Source: Closterium sp. Naga37s-1 (taxonomy: Eukaryota; Streptophyta; Zygnematophyceae; Desmidiales; Closteriaceae). Taken from it: a DNA stretch of 64,000 nucleotides. Below, piece by piece: positions 1 through 10,778 of the stretch (the first letter of the stretch is position 1; each line of letters begins with the position of its first letter). Made by a program: the position numbers and the translations under genes. The notes beneath the pieces were generated by a model. The model was not told the origin of the DNA, made no database searches, and saw only the letters and a program-made list of their open reading frames with translations. The stretch spans positions 3,873,001-3,937,000 of the forward strand of contig CANJKZ010000820.1 in NCBI GenBank assembly GCA_947471745.1, in the 5' to 3' direction.

Positions 1-2
1 AG

Positions 3-434
3 GGATATGGATTCACTCTTGGCAGTGGCCTCATCAGCTGGCGTTCCACTCGTTCATCCTCTGTCTGCCTTTCCACCTGCGAGGCTGAGTTGTACGCAGG
101 CACACTGGCGGCTCAGGAGGCTCGTTGGCTCTCCTTTCTCCTTGCTGAGCCGGGTCACTCTCAGCCCTCTGTTACGCTCGCTTGTGACAGTGCCAGCATG
201 ATTCATCTCACTGAGAACCCTGTCTATCATGCTCGCAGCAAGCACATTGAAGTGCGGTACTTCTTTGTTCGCGAGCTGGTGCAGTCTCGCTTCCTCCACC
301 TTCGCAAGTTTGCCTCGGATGCCAACCTTGCCGATATATTCACAAAAGCGCTCCTTCGTGCGCCACACCGGTTCTACGTGCGCGCTCTTGGTCTCTCTCG
401 CGTTTCCACTTCAGGGGGTGTTCCAGTTCGCTAG
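3..434 (+). CDS. copia RNase H, C-terminal part of pol (element A)
   Basis: Frame 3 is open from the window start to TAG at 432-434. It reads the RNase H end of a Ty1/copia polyprotein. The motif SWRSTRSS is followed by STCEAELYAGT (catalytic Glu), a CDSASM segment holding the third acidic residue, the conserved ARSKHIEVRYFFVREL block and the terminal NLADIFTKAL. In the family this domain removes the RNA strand during reverse transcription. No stop or frameshift is seen in the visible part, so this copy may be younger than elements B to D. Whether the rest of the element is intact cannot be judged here. Confidence 0.85.
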   Translation, partial: GYGFTLGSGLISWRSTRSSSVCLSTCEAELYAGTLAAQEARWLSFLLAEPGHSQPSVTLACDSASMIHLTENPVYHARSKHIEVRYFFVRELVQSRFLHLRKFASDANLADIFTKALLRAPHRFYVRALGLSRVSTSGGVPVR

Positions 435-470
435 GCGCTCCTCTTCAGAGCTTCACCTAGCCTGGGGGTG

Positions 471-730
471 TGCTGGAGTAGGCTAGTGTTTGCTCTGCCT
501 TTTATTTTGGCCTTACATGATTTTCCGGCCAGTTTTAGACTTAGTTTCATTTCTGGTTCGTTTTAGGTTCACTTTGCAGTTTGTACTTGCATTGAACATA
601 CCCTAGGTTCAGTTGGGGTTTCCCAACTCCATGCTTGAAATGTCTCTCGACTTTTTTCCTAGTTCAACTATTTCGTTCTCTCCTAAGTCACCTATCGGCC
701 GCCATGGCTCTTCTAAGACTCACTTTAACA
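471..730 (+). repeat. probable 3' LTR of element A
   Basis: It begins TGCTGGAG immediately after a purine tract and ends ...TTTAACA at the junction with host sequence, so it has TG...CA termini and is about 260 bp long. The partner LTR is outside the window. It is unrelated in sequence to the 125-130 bp LTRs of elements B, C and D. Confidence 0.6.
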
Positions 731-859
731 TGACGTACTTCTCCTTTGTGGAAGCCTCAAACACCATGGTGTTGTATGCGTCAATGTCAATATTTCTACA
801 GAAGATGTGTTGCATTCCGGATAAATTGTTGCAAGGTCTGTTCAACGAGGAGAAAAAGG
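731..859 (-). repeat. Helitron helicase fragment, left tandem copy
   Basis: These 129 bp match 8133-8174 plus 10779-10865 almost exactly (one substitution noticed, tctaCag versus tctaTag). On the minus strand they are the helicase segment between the helicase core and the C-terminal block. The copy continues after element B at 7905-7945. It is one half of a tandem duplication of about 350 bp within the Helitron; the reading frame changes at the repeat junction near 7945. The TE-free sequence at 770-778 here is the pre-insertion site for element C. Confidence 0.85.
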
Positions 860-984
860 TGTCAAACACTATATGTGTTATTATTGTGTAGGCTATAGTG
901 GGTTAGCCTTTAGGGGGTACACAAAACTAGGGTTTGCTACTTGTACTCCAACTTTTCATAGTTCACACACTTCTCATTCTGACA
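860..984 (+). repeat. 5' LTR of element B (125 bp)
   Basis: It starts TGTCAAACAC and ends CATTCTGACA, giving TGTCA/TGACA inverted termini. It differs from the 3' copy at two sites (ttttCata/tttttata; attcTgaca/attcGgaca). The LTR is very short for a full-length element and is related in layout to the LTRs of elements C and D. Confidence 0.95.
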
Positions 985-996
985 TGGTTTCAGAGC
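985..996 (+). other. primer-binding site of element B
   Basis: TGGTTTCAGAGC directly follows the 5' LTR. It matches the usual plant copia site (TGGTATCAGAGC, complementary to the 3' end of initiator Met-tRNA) at all but one base. Confidence 0.8.
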
Positions 997-1604
997 TTAG
1001 GTTCTAGACCTAGGACTCACCTAAGGGCCCACCGTTAGAAGCGCCCTCGAGCGCCTTATCGTCCTAGCGCCCTCGAGCGCCGTTCCCCTAGTGCGCCCTC
1101 GTGCGCCTCGTCTTCTCCTACTGCCTGTGCGCGGCTCGCTAGTGCCGCGCGCGGCCTTTTTTTTTCCCGTGCGTCGCCCCCTAGCAGCCCGCGCGCGGCC
1201 GTTTCTGAGCGCGCGCCGCCCGTTAGCCGCCCACGCCGCCACGAGCAGCTCGACGACCGGCCCTCCTAGCCGCGCGCCGCCCGTTAGCCACCCGTAGGCC
1301 GCCGCGACGCCCTCCCTAGGCCGCCCGCGCGCTAGTAAGGCCCACGAGCGGCCACGGCCCGCCCGCTACAGCCGCCCACGCGCACGTCCCCCAAGCGCGC
1401 ACCGCCGCATAGCCCAGACCGAGCCGAGCCGCACAGCCCGAACCGAGCCGCGCCGCCCGAACCGAGCCGCGCCGCCCCAACCGAGCCGCGCCGCCCGAAC
1501 CGAGCCGCGCCGCCCTACTGTGCCCCACCTGCAGCAACTCCTGTTCCTGTTCCTACTGTACTACTGCTACTACTGCTACTACTGCTACTGTTCCTACTGC
1601 CGCT

Positions 1605-4600
1605 ATGGCCACCCCATCCATTCTCACCTTTGACGCTGAGGGTCGCCCGATTAAGTTTGAGGTGTGGCTAGATGATCTTCACCTGTTCCTTCAGATCACT
1701 GCCAAGGACGATGTCTCCCTGTATGACCATACGTCAGGCGCTGCTCCCGCACCTCCCGCTACTGCTGATAGTACTGCTCGCTCCCAGTGGCAGACCCGTG
1801 ATGCACACGCTCGCCTAGCCGTTCGCAGTCACCTACCGTTAGATGAGCGCGAGCACTTCGGACAGCATAAGACCGCCAAGGAGCTGTACGACGCAGTAGT
1901 CGCGCGCTACTCCTCCCCTGCCACAGCTGCCATAGGCCGTCTCTCACTGCCCTACCTCTTCCCCGACCTGTCCGCCTTTGCCACTGTAGCTGACCTCATC
2001 ACCCACCTCCGTACCAGTGACCTCCGCTACCGTGCAGCGCTCCCCCCCGATTTCCTCGCCAAGAACCCTCCCCCGATGTACCTCACACTGTACCACCTTG
2101 TCACCCGCCTCCCTGACTCCCTTTGCACTGTTAGGGACCAGTTTCTCGCCCTCTCCCCCACTGACCTCACTGTCGACCTCCTTGAGAAGGAGCTCCTAGC
2201 AGCTGAGAAGAGGATTCTCGCTGTAGGTGCCTCTCGTGGCGACCCCCGCACCCCCTTCTTTGAGGGGTGCTCCCCCTCCCCCCTCCTCCCCTCCATTGCA
2301 TCTGCTGCTGCTGTCGACTACCTCGGAGCTGAGGGGGTCGGGGCCGCGTCTGCTCCTAGTGGGAGACGCAAGGGCGGCAGGGGCAAGGGGGGCAGGGGTG
2401 GTGGAGGTGGAGGAGGGGGCGGTGGCGGTGGAGGAGGTGGGGGGGGCGGGGGCGGGGGTGGTGGCGGGAGTGGGAGTGGCGCGGGTGGTGGGGGGGTCAG
2501 TGGCGGCACAGGGGGTGGTGGCGGCGGCAGCGGTGGTGGGGGTGGTGGAGGTGGTGGTGGCAGTGGTGGCGGCGGTGGAGCGGGTGGCGGGCGCGGTGGA
2601 GCGGTGCAGCGTGGGGGGTTTGGCGGTGGCCAGAGGCAGCAGCAGCAGCGCCCCGGCGAGGCTCCCTCGCCCCAGCAGCTCCATGAGTGGTACTCTCAGC
2701 GTGGGGGGTCTGGGGGAGGGGGTACCTGCCCGTATGTCATCCGCACAGGTGACCGCACTGGCCAGACTTGTGGGAGGTTTCACACCGCGCAGCGCTGTTT
2801 TTTTCGCCTCAACGACGCCTGGCGCGAGCAGTTTCCTGACGCCTCTGAGCTGCCCCGCTGGGCTGATCTGCTTAAGAAGGGGATTGATATCTTTGCTCTT
2901 GATTATGATGCTATTCTTGCTGCTATGTATGCATTGACTATTAGTGCTGAGGGTGACTGTTACCTGAGTGTACCGCCTGACCCGGGCATTGGGACCAGTG
3001 AGGCTGCAGCTCTAGGTGCTAGTGCGTCTGCTGCTCTAGGTCCTGGTGAGGCTGCTGCCCTAGGTGCTCGTGCGTCTGCGTCTGCTGGTACTGCACCTAC
3101 TAAGGCACTGCACACCTTCACACTGGACTCAGGTGCTTCCCGCTGTTTCTTTCGCGACCGCACTGCCCTAGAGTAGCTTCCTAGACCGGTTGCTGTCTCC
3201 CTGGCTGACCCCTCAGGGGGTCCGGTCCTTGCGACCTCCACCACTGCCCTCCCTTGTCCTGCTGTCCCGTCTGGCACGCTGTCGGGCCTCTACCTCCCCT
3301 CGTTCTCTACGAACTTGGTGGCGGGTTCCGCACTTCAGGACGCGGGTGTTCACCAGTTCACCCCGGCCTACGAGCGTGTGACGCACAGCACGTGTGCACG
3401 GACGGGACGTCACCTGGCTACCTTCACTCGGCAGCCGGGGTCGGACTTGTACACACTGACCACTGAGTCTCCTCAGGTAGCTGCGTCTGCGTCTGCGTCT
3501 GCGTCAGGTCAGCTGTCGGCCCCCTGCTCATGTCGCTCTCTGTCGCACAGGACTGTCCTCTGGCACCACCGCCTTGGTCACCCGTCAGTGCAGCGTCTTC
3601 GCGGCATGCACTCCAGGCACCTTGTCTCTGGTCTTCCCAGGGTTCTCCCTCCTCTCCCACCCTCGCCTGCTCCTCCCTGTCTTCCCTGTGTCGAGGGGCG
3701 GCAGCGCGCCGCTCCTCACTCCTCCTCGTTCCCTCCCACAGAGGCTCCCCTGCAGACTCTCCACCTGGACGTGTGGGGCCCCGCCCGCGTCCGGGGACAG
3801 GGCCACGAGCGGTACTTTCTGCTGGTCGTCGACGACTACACGCGCCACACCACGGTCTTCCCCTTGCGTACCAAGGGTGAGGTCCCTGATGTCTTGATCC
3901 CCTGGATCCGCGCTGCTCGTCTCCAGCTCCGCCAGCGGTTCCAGTCGGACTTTCCTGTCCTGCGTCTGCACTCTGACAGAGGTGGCGAGTTTTCCTCTGA
4001 CCTCTTGGCAGCCTACTGTGTGGAGCACGGCATCACCCAGTCGTTCATGCTCCCGGCCTCTCCACAGTAGAATGGGATTGCTGAGCGCCGCATTGGTCTT
4101 GTCATGGAGGTTGCTCGTACCTCCATGATCCATGCGGCTGCCCCCCATTTTCTGTGGCCCTTTGCAGTGCAGTACGCCGCGCATCAGCTCAACCTCTGGC
4201 CCCGTGTCTCTGTTCCGGAGACCTCGCCTACCCTGCGTTGGACGGGGGAGGTTGGCGATGCGTCGGTGTTCCGCGTCTGGGGATGTCGAGCCTTTGTCCG
4301 CGATTCGTCCGCGGACAAGCTCTCCTCCCGTGCCGTTCCCTGTGTCTTCCTTGGCTTTGTCCCTGACGCGCCTGGCTGACAGTTTTACCACCCCACCTCG
4401 CGCCGGGTCTTTGCCTCTCAGGACGTCACCTTTGACGAGTCGGTACCCTTTTACCGTCTCTTCCCCTACCGCACTTCCCCGCTCCCCCCTCCGCCGCTCT
4501 TCCTCACGCCAGGTGCTGCTTCGGTAGACCCCCTCCAGGTAGACCCGGTCGAGCCTGTCGAGGTAGCTGTTGACTCTGGTCCTGTGCGAGGTGCTGGGTC

Positions 4601-7551
4601 TGGGAGCGCTGAGCCTGGGGGTACTGGTTCTGGGGGCGCTGAGCCTGGGGGTGCTGAGACTGAGGGTGCTGGGCCTGGGGGTGCTGAGACTGGGGGTGCT
4701 GAGACTGGGGGTGCGGAGACTGCGGGTGCTGAGCCTGGAGGTGCTGCGACTGGGGGTGTTGCGCCTAGAGGCGCTGAGGATGGGGGCTCTGAGACCGACT
4801 GTACTGCGCCTGCTGGCGCTCCTTCTTCACAGCAGCTACGTGAGTGGTACTCCCAGCGTTACAGCCTCCGTCGTGGGGCTACTGGAGCTGGGGGATCTGC
4901 TGGAGTTGGGGCTAGTGGTCCTGCGGGTGCCGTGTCGCAGCCGGAGCCTCCCTCCCCTCAGCGGCTGCGTGAGTGGTACGCTCGGCGCTGCAGCCTCCGG
5001 AGTGGAGCTCCTGGTGTTGAGGTACCGCCTGCTGGAGACCCTACTGCTGCTGGAGGTCCTGGAGCTCCTGGAGGTGCTGCTGGTGCTGCTGGAGGTGTTG
5101 GAGCCGCTGGAGGTCCTGGAGCTACTGGAGGTGCTGCTGGTGCTTCTGGAGGTACTGGAGCTGCTGGAGGTACTGCTGGAGCTGCTGGAGGTGCTGGAGG
5201 TGCTGGAGGTGCTGCTGGAGCTGCTGGAGGTTCTGCTGGAGCTGCTGGAGGTTCTGGTGCTGTCTCTACTGCTGCTGGGGGCACTTCACGGCCGCGGCCG
5301 TACTTCGTTCCGCTCCTTCAGCAGGTTCTTGGTCAGCCGCCTCCTCCTAGTCCTCCTCCCTCCGCAGAGTGTCCTCCACCTGTCCAGTCGCAGTCACAGC
5401 TACCGCCTGCCTCGCCGCTTCCTGGTCCTTCTCCCTACACTGGTCCGACAGGCGGTCTTACAGAGCGTCGTGAGACTGAGTCTCGTCCTGTGTCGCCTGT
5501 GTCCCGTCCTGTGTCCCCTGTTCGTACTAGTCGCCGTGTACCACGTGAGCGTCTGCCAACTGTCCCTGGCACACACCGGATGTCACTGCGTCCCTCCACT
5601 GCTTCACAGCGTGTCCCTTTGCCGTCTCCTCCTCCGTCCTCTCTTCCTGCCCTTGCTGACCCGGAGTCTGACTCCGTTCGTGCTGCCAGTCACGCGTCTC
5701 CTGGCCACTGCTGTCACTGACCCTTCTTTTGAGTCGGCTGCTGCGTCTGCCCTAGTTGCTGAGCTTGTCGACTTTGCTGCTCGCTCTCGTCTAGACTACG
5801 CTGCCAGTCTTGTTGCTGAGTCTGAGTCTGTCTGTCCTCCGTCCGTCGGGGGTAAGTGTGCTCTTGGCACGGACGTCCTTGAGGACAGACAGGAGGACCT
5901 TGAGTGTCTTGCAGCCGCTGCCCCCCATCTCGTGTCCATGCTGATTGCCCCTGAGGGAGACCCGGATGCACCAGACATCCCGACTCCTCGATCGTACGCT
6001 GAGGCGATCGAGGGTCCCTACTCCTCACAGTGGCAGTCAGCCATGGACGCAGAGATGGCCTCCTGGAAGTCCACAGGCACCTACGTCGACGAGGTTCCCC
6101 CACCTGGGGCGAACATCGTCAGTGGCATGTGGATTTTCAGGGTGAAGCGGCCGCCGGGTTCTCCGCCTGTCTTCAAGGCTCGTTACGTTGCTCGAGGCTT
6201 CAGTCAGCGAGAGGGAGTAGACTTCTTTCAGACCTTCTCCCCCACCCCGAAGATGACCACTCTTCGGGTACTACTGCACGTTGCTGCTCAGCGTGACTAC
6301 GAGCTTCACTCTCTTGACTTCAGCACAGCTTTCTTGCAGGGCAGTCTGCACGAGGAGATCTGGCTGCGCCGCCCTCCTGGCTTCACTGGGTCGTTTCCTC
6401 CTGGTACCCAGTGGAGCCTCCAGCGGCCGGTCTACGGTCTCCGCTAGGCGCCACGTGAGTGGCACGACACACTGAGGACTACTCTTGCGGCACTTGGGTT
6501 CTCTCCTTCTACTGCTGACCCGTCGCTGTTTCTGCGCACCGACACTTCACTGCCGCCGTTCTACATCCTTGTGTACGTCGACGACTTGGTCTTTGCCACT
6601 GCTGACACTGAGTCTCTCGCCCACGTGAAGTCGGAGCTGCAGAAGAGACACACGTGCACAGACCTAGGTGAATTGCGCAGCTACCTTGGCTTGCAGATCA
6701 CCCGGGACAGAGCACGCCGCACCACTACCCTGACTCAGTCACACATGGTGCAGCAGGTCCTTCAGCACTTCGACTTCACCTGGTCCTCAGCACAGGCCAC
6801 TCCTCTGGCTATAGGTCACTCGCTCTCAGCTCTGCCTTCGGATGAGTCCGTAGAGTCGAGTGGTCCTTACCCAGAGCTAGTTGGTTGCCTCATGTACCTG
6901 ATGACTTGCACTCGTCCTGACCTGGCATACCCTCTTGGCCTTCTGGCCCGCTACGTAGCTCCTGGCAGGCACCGAAAGGTGCACTGGGATGCTGCAAAGA
7001 GGGTATTGCGCTACTTGTGCAGCACATCGGGCATGGGGCTCGTGCTTGGAGGAGGGAGCTCAGTTGTTCTCACTGGGCACTCAGACGCTTCTTGGGTTGA
7101 CGACCAGGCTACTCAGCGGTCGTCACAGGGTTACACCTTCAGCCTTGGCTCTGGTTCAGTTTCTTGGCGTTCTACGCGTTCGTCTTCAGTTCTCAGCTCC
7201 AGTTGTGAGGCTGAGATGTACGCCACAGCCATGGCTGCACAGGAGTTACGCTGGCTCACCTACCTGCTGACCGACCTTGGAGAGCGGCCTAGTTCTCCTC
7301 CAGTGCTGTACGTCGACAACAAGGCTGCTATTGCCTTGTGTGAGGAGCACAGACTGGAGCACAGAACGAAGCACATCGCTCTCCGTTACTTCCTTGCTCG
7401 AGAGCTGCAGCAGCGTGGTCAGCTTCGTCTGCATTACGTGGCCTCTCAGGCCAACACCGCTGATATATTCACCAAGGCACTTCAGCCTGGTGATCATCAG
7501 CGCTTCTGCACTTTGCTGGGGCTGGTGCCCACTTTTCCTCACTTGTTGTAG
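1605..7551 (+). pseudogene. copia gag-pol polyprotein of element B, four stops and a frameshift
   Basis: Gag starts at ATG 1605 with a UBN2-type capsid region, then a poly-Gly stretch of about 100 residues (about 2390-2620) and an unusual Cys/His motif (about 2725-2800). Protease has the LDSGAS motif near 3124. The GAG-pre-integrase block WHHRLGHP is near 3563, and integrase has LHLDVWGP, VDDYTR and HSDRGGEF. A Gly/Ala/Glu-rich linker (4580-5280) precedes RT, which keeps DFSTAFLQG and YVDD, and RNase H, which ends in TADIFTKAL. In-frame stops lie at 3174 (TAG), 4068 (TAG), 4377 (TGA) and 6445 (TAG). The frame moves from phase 0 to phase 1 near 5690. At 4068 and 6445 relatives have Gln (CAG), and at 4377 Trp (TGG), so these are single transitions. 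Catalytic residues are otherwise kept, so decay looks recent. Confidence 0.93.
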
Positions 7552-7779
7552 GCTTTGCCTGTACTGTGATCTCTATATATACTCCTGCCTGTTTGCTCTG
7601 CTAGGTTGAGATCACCCTTGCTGTTTGTACTACATATATACTTCTGCATGTGAACTGGCCATGTGGCCCTTTGCTTGTGCTCGGAATGTGTGGTGACGTT
7701 GTGATCCACCTTGAGCTTGTTTGCCTTTCCTGACTGGTCTTGTGACCCCTTGCTCTCCCCCACTTTGCCTATGGGGGTG
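7552..7779 (+). other. 3' untranslated internal region and polypurine tract of element B
   Basis: Between the pol stop and the 3' LTR lies a 228-bp segment conserved in elements C and D (ending ...CCTATGGGGGTG). The terminal ATGGGGGTG (7771-7779) is the polypurine tract that primes plus-strand synthesis. Conservation of the whole segment across three elements with different LTRs suggests it carries packaging or processing signals; that role is inferred. Confidence 0.7.
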
Positions 7780-7904
7780 TGTCAAACACTATATGTGTTA
7801 TTATTGTGTAGGCTATAGTGGGTTAGCCTTTAGGGGGTACACAAAACTAGGGTTTGCTACTTGTACTCCAACTTTTTATAGTTCACACACTTCTCATTCG
7901 GACA
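7780..7904 (+). repeat. 3' LTR of element B (125 bp)
   Basis: This is the second copy of the TGTCAAACAC... LTR, ending in GGACA, and is followed immediately by the duplicated target AAAGG. Confidence 0.95.
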
Positions 7905-7945
7905 AAAGGCCACGTCTTCATTTGTATGGTGACCTTCTCGTAAAC

Positions 7946-8174
7946 CCAGGTGTACCATTTGCAATCCCATCAGTCGTATCCACATTCACGACAATATGAA
8001 CCTTACAATCAATATACACGCGCAAAAGAGGATACAGACCGGCTGTTTTTTTTTTATCGGATGAAGCATACCTTGAAGGGGCTTTCTCACGTGTTGCCGA
8101 TTTAACGAAGACATTAAGATTATGCGCTGGAATGACGTACTTCTCCTTTGTGGAAGCCTCAAACACCATGGTGT
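7946..8174 (-). pseudogene. Helitron helicase, C-terminal block (separated by element C)
   Basis: Read from 8174 downwards this encodes the end of a PIF1-like helicase: a stretch around TKEKYVIPAHN, then a GLYPLLRVYIDCKV segment and VNVDTTDGIANGTPG, equivalent to the 'N-(V/I)D...G-x-x-NG' signature near the C-terminus of PIF1/Helitron helicases. It joins in sense to the helicase core at 10779-11814 once element C is ignored. Beyond 7945 the protein runs out of frame into a second copy of an upstream helicase segment (the tandem duplication), so the true C-terminus is lost. Confidence 0.8.
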
Positions 8175-8304
8175 TGTCAAATGTTATATCTGCTACAGTT
8201 TGTTTAGGCTGTAGTGGGGTAGTCACTATGGGGTACAGTAAGTTTAGGGTTTCCTACTTGTACCCAACTCTTTTCTAGTTCAATCACTCTTGTTCATTCT
8301 GACA
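8175..8304 (+). repeat. 5' LTR of element C (130 bp)
   Basis: It starts TGTCAAATGTTATATC and ends TTCATTCTGACA. A PBS-like TGCTATCACGAG follows at 8305. The middle shares the 'ggtagt..ggggtacag..agggtttcctacttgtac' layout with B but is clearly another subfamily. Confidence 0.93.
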
Positions 8305-8764
8305 TGCTATCACGAGCCTAGGTTAGCCACCTAGGACCGCTTACTACTACGGGCCCACCATTCCCCTAGAAGCGCCCTCGTGCGCCTTACCTTACGTGCG
8401 CCCTCGTGCGCCCTACTCTGCTCGTGCGCCCTCGTGCGCCTTCTTTCTGCTAGTGCGCCCTCGAGCGCCCCGCCCTTCGTTCTGCCCGCGCGCCGTCCTC
8501 TGCCCGTGCGCACGTGGCCCGCTAGCCACCAGCGCGCCGCCTGATCGACGCCCGTGCGCAGCCCGCTAGCCGCCAACGCAGTTTGTACTGGCCTCTCGCG
8601 GCCCCTCGAGCCGCCCGCGACCTCCCTGCACGTAGGCCGCCACCCGTAGGCTGCTTGCCGCCCGTACGCTGCCCGTAGGCCGCCCTTACGCAGCCCGTAG
8701 GGCGCCCGTACGTCGCCCGTAGGCCACCGCCGCCCGTAGGCTGACGCTCGCGCGCAGGAGGAGT

Positions 8765-10417
8765 TTGAGTGCTTTGCCGCCTACTGTACCTCATCTCGTG
8801 GCCATGCTGCTTGCACCAGAGGGAGACCCGGATGCTCCAGACATCCCGACCCCGCGCTCTTACGCTGAGGCGATCGCGGGTGAGTACTCCTCTCAGTGGC
8901 AGACAGCCATGGACGTAGAGATGGCATCCTGGAAGTCCACTGGCACTTAGGTCGACAAGGTTCCCCCTCCTGGGGCGAACATCGTCAGTGGCATGTGGAT
9001 TTTCAGGGTGAAGCGGCCGCCAGGTTCTCTGCCTGTCTTCAAGGCTCGTTACGTTGCTCGAGGCTTCAGTCAGCGAGAGGGAGTAGACTTCTTCCAGACC
9101 TTCTCCCCCACCCCGAAGATGACCACTCTTCGGGTGCTGCTGCACGTTGCCGCTCAGCGTGACTACGAGCTTCACTCTCTTCACTTCAGCACAGCTTTCT
9201 TGCAGGGCAGCCTGCTCGAGGAGATCTGGCTGCGCCGCCCTCCTGGCTTCACTGGGTCGTTCCCTCCTGGTACCCAGTGGAGCCTCCGGCGGCCGGTCTA
9301 CGGTCTCTGCCAGGCGCCACGTGAGTGGCACGACACACTGAGGACTACACTTGCGGCTCTTGGGTTTGCGCCTTCTACTGCTGACCCATCGCTGTTTCTG
9401 CGCACCGACACCTCGCTGCCGCCGTTCTACATCCTCGTGTACGTCGACGAATTGGTCTTTGCCACTGCCGACACTGAGGCTCTTGCCCACGTGAAGTTGG
9501 AGCTGCAGAAGAGACACACGTGCACAGACCTGGGTGAACTGCGGAGCTACCTTGGCTTGCAGATCACCCGGGACAGAGCACACCGCACCATCACACTGAC
9601 TCAGTCACACATGGTGCAGCAGGTCCTTCAGCGCTTCGGCTTCACCTGGTCCTCGGCACAGGCCACTCCTCTGGCTACAGGTCACTCGCTCTCAGCTCCA
9701 CCTTCGGACGAGTCCGTAGAGCCGAGTGGTCCTTACCCAGAGCTAGTTGGCTGCCTCATGTACCTGATGACTTGCACTCGTCCTGACCTCGCGTACCCTC
9801 TTGGTCTGCTGGCTCGCTACGTGGCTCCTGGTCGGCACCGACCTGAGCACATGGCTGTCACTAAGAGGGTACTGCGCTACTTGTGCAGCACATCAGGCAT
9901 GGGGCTAGTGCTTGGAGGGAAGAGCCCAGTTGTTCTCACTGGGCACTCAGACGCTTCTTGGGTTGACGACCAGGCTACTCAGCGGCCGTCACAGGGTTAC
10001 ACCTTCAGCCTTGGCTCTGGTTCAGTTTCTTGGCGTTCTACTCGCTCGTCTTCAGTTCTCAGCTCCAGTTGTGAGGCTGAGATCTATGCCACAGCCATGG
10101 CTGCACAGGAGTTACGCTGGCTCACCTACCTGCTGACCGACTTGGGAGAGAAGCCTCGTTCTCCTCCAACGCTGTACGTCGACAACAAGGCTGCCATTGC
10201 CTTGTGTGAGGAGCACAGACTGGAGCATAGAACGAAGCACATCGCTCTGCGTTACTTCTTGGCTCGAGAGTTGCAGCAGCGTGGTCAGCTTCGCCTGCGT
10301 TATGTGAACACTCGGGCCAACACTGCTGATATATTCACCAAGGCACTTCAGTCTGGTGATCATCAGCGTTTCTGCACTATGCTAGGGCTTGTGCCCACCT
10401 TTCCTCACTTGCTGTAG
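8765..10417 (+). pseudogene. copia RT-RNase H remnant of element C, catalytic residues lost
   Basis: Frame 2 runs from 8765 through one stop (TAG 8948-8950, in place of the Tyr of GTYVD in B and D) to TAG at 10415-10417. It covers the RT fingers/palm (KARYVARGFSQREGVD), the connection and RNase H (GHSDASWVDD, CEAEIYATA, YVDNKAAI, TADIFTKAL). Two of the RT catalytic aspartates are changed: SLDFSTAFLQG reads SLHFSTAFLQG near 9180, and YVDD reads YVDE near 9440. RNase H acidic residues remain. The protein, if made, should be RT-dead. Confidence 0.93.
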
Positions 10418-10643
10418 GCTTTGCTTGTACTGTGATCTATATATATACCTGCATGCTTGCTTTGCTAGGTAGAGATCACTGCTCTGCTTGTGTTGCATAT
10501 ATGCCTCTGCTTGTGAACTGGCCTAGTGGCCCTTTGCTTGTGCTCAGAGTGTGTGGTGACGTTGTGATCCGCCCTGAGCTTGCTTTGCCTTTCTTGACTG
10601 GTCTTGTGACCCCTTGCTTTCCCCCACTTTGCCTATGGGGGTG

Positions 10644-10773
10644 TGTCAAATGTTATATCTGCTACAGTTTGTTTAGGCTGTAGTGGGGTAGTCACTATGG
10701 GGTACAGTAAGTTTAGGGTTTCCTACTTGTACCCAACTCTTTCCTAGTTCAATCACTCTTGTTCATTCTAACA
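10644..10773 (+). repeat. 3' LTR of element C (130 bp)
   Basis: This copy of 8175-8304 ends CATTCTAACA and is preceded by the purine tract TATGGGGGTG and followed by the target duplicate GGTGT. Confidence 0.93.
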
Positions 10774-10778
10774 GGTGT

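Larger units (their letters stand above)
1..730 (+). mobile_element. Ty1/copia element A, 3' part only
   Basis: The window opens inside a copia polyprotein (RNase H) and runs through its stop, a short purine tract (461-470, cctgggggtg) and a likely 3' LTR. The 5' part lies outside the window. The sequence right after it (731 onward) is the same host sequence that lies uninterrupted at 8133, so the right boundary at 730/731 is supported by comparison with that empty site. The expected duplication would be TGACG (731-735), but its partner is off-window. Its RNase H is much closer to that of element E (56.3-56.9 kb) than to B, C or D. Confidence 0.8.
860..7904 (+). mobile_element. Ty1/copia element B, full length, decayed coding
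   Basis: This is a complete LTR retrotransposon: 125-bp LTRs at 860-984 and 7780-7904 differing at two positions, PBS directly after the 5' LTR, gag-pol 1605-7551, and a purine tract just before the 3' LTR. It is flanked by a perfect 5-bp duplication AAAGG (855-859 and 7905-7909). The unoccupied target is preserved at 10861-10865 in the other Helitron copy. The order of domains (Gag, protease, integrase, RT, RNase H) is that of copia, not gypsy. Four in-frame stops and one frameshift make it non-functional today, although the two LTRs are nearly identical. Confidence 0.95.
8175..10773 (+). mobile_element. Ty1/copia element C, internally deleted
   Basis: It has 130-bp LTRs (8175-8304 and 10644-10773, two differences) and a 5-bp target duplication GGTGT (8170-8174 and 10774-10778). 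The unoccupied site is preserved at 770-778 in the other Helitron copy. The body keeps a GC-rich leader (8305-8764) and goes straight into the region just before RT. Gag, protease and integrase are absent, so it must have moved with help from a relative, or lost them after insertion. RT and RNase H are about as similar to element B as sister copies. Confidence 0.95.

Noticed and set aside
4570..5690. Leu/Val-rich first half of the 625-codon frame starting at 4570
   Set aside because: It is the out-of-frame reading of the Gly/Ala/Glu-rich pol linker of element B; only the part after about 5690 is genuine pol.
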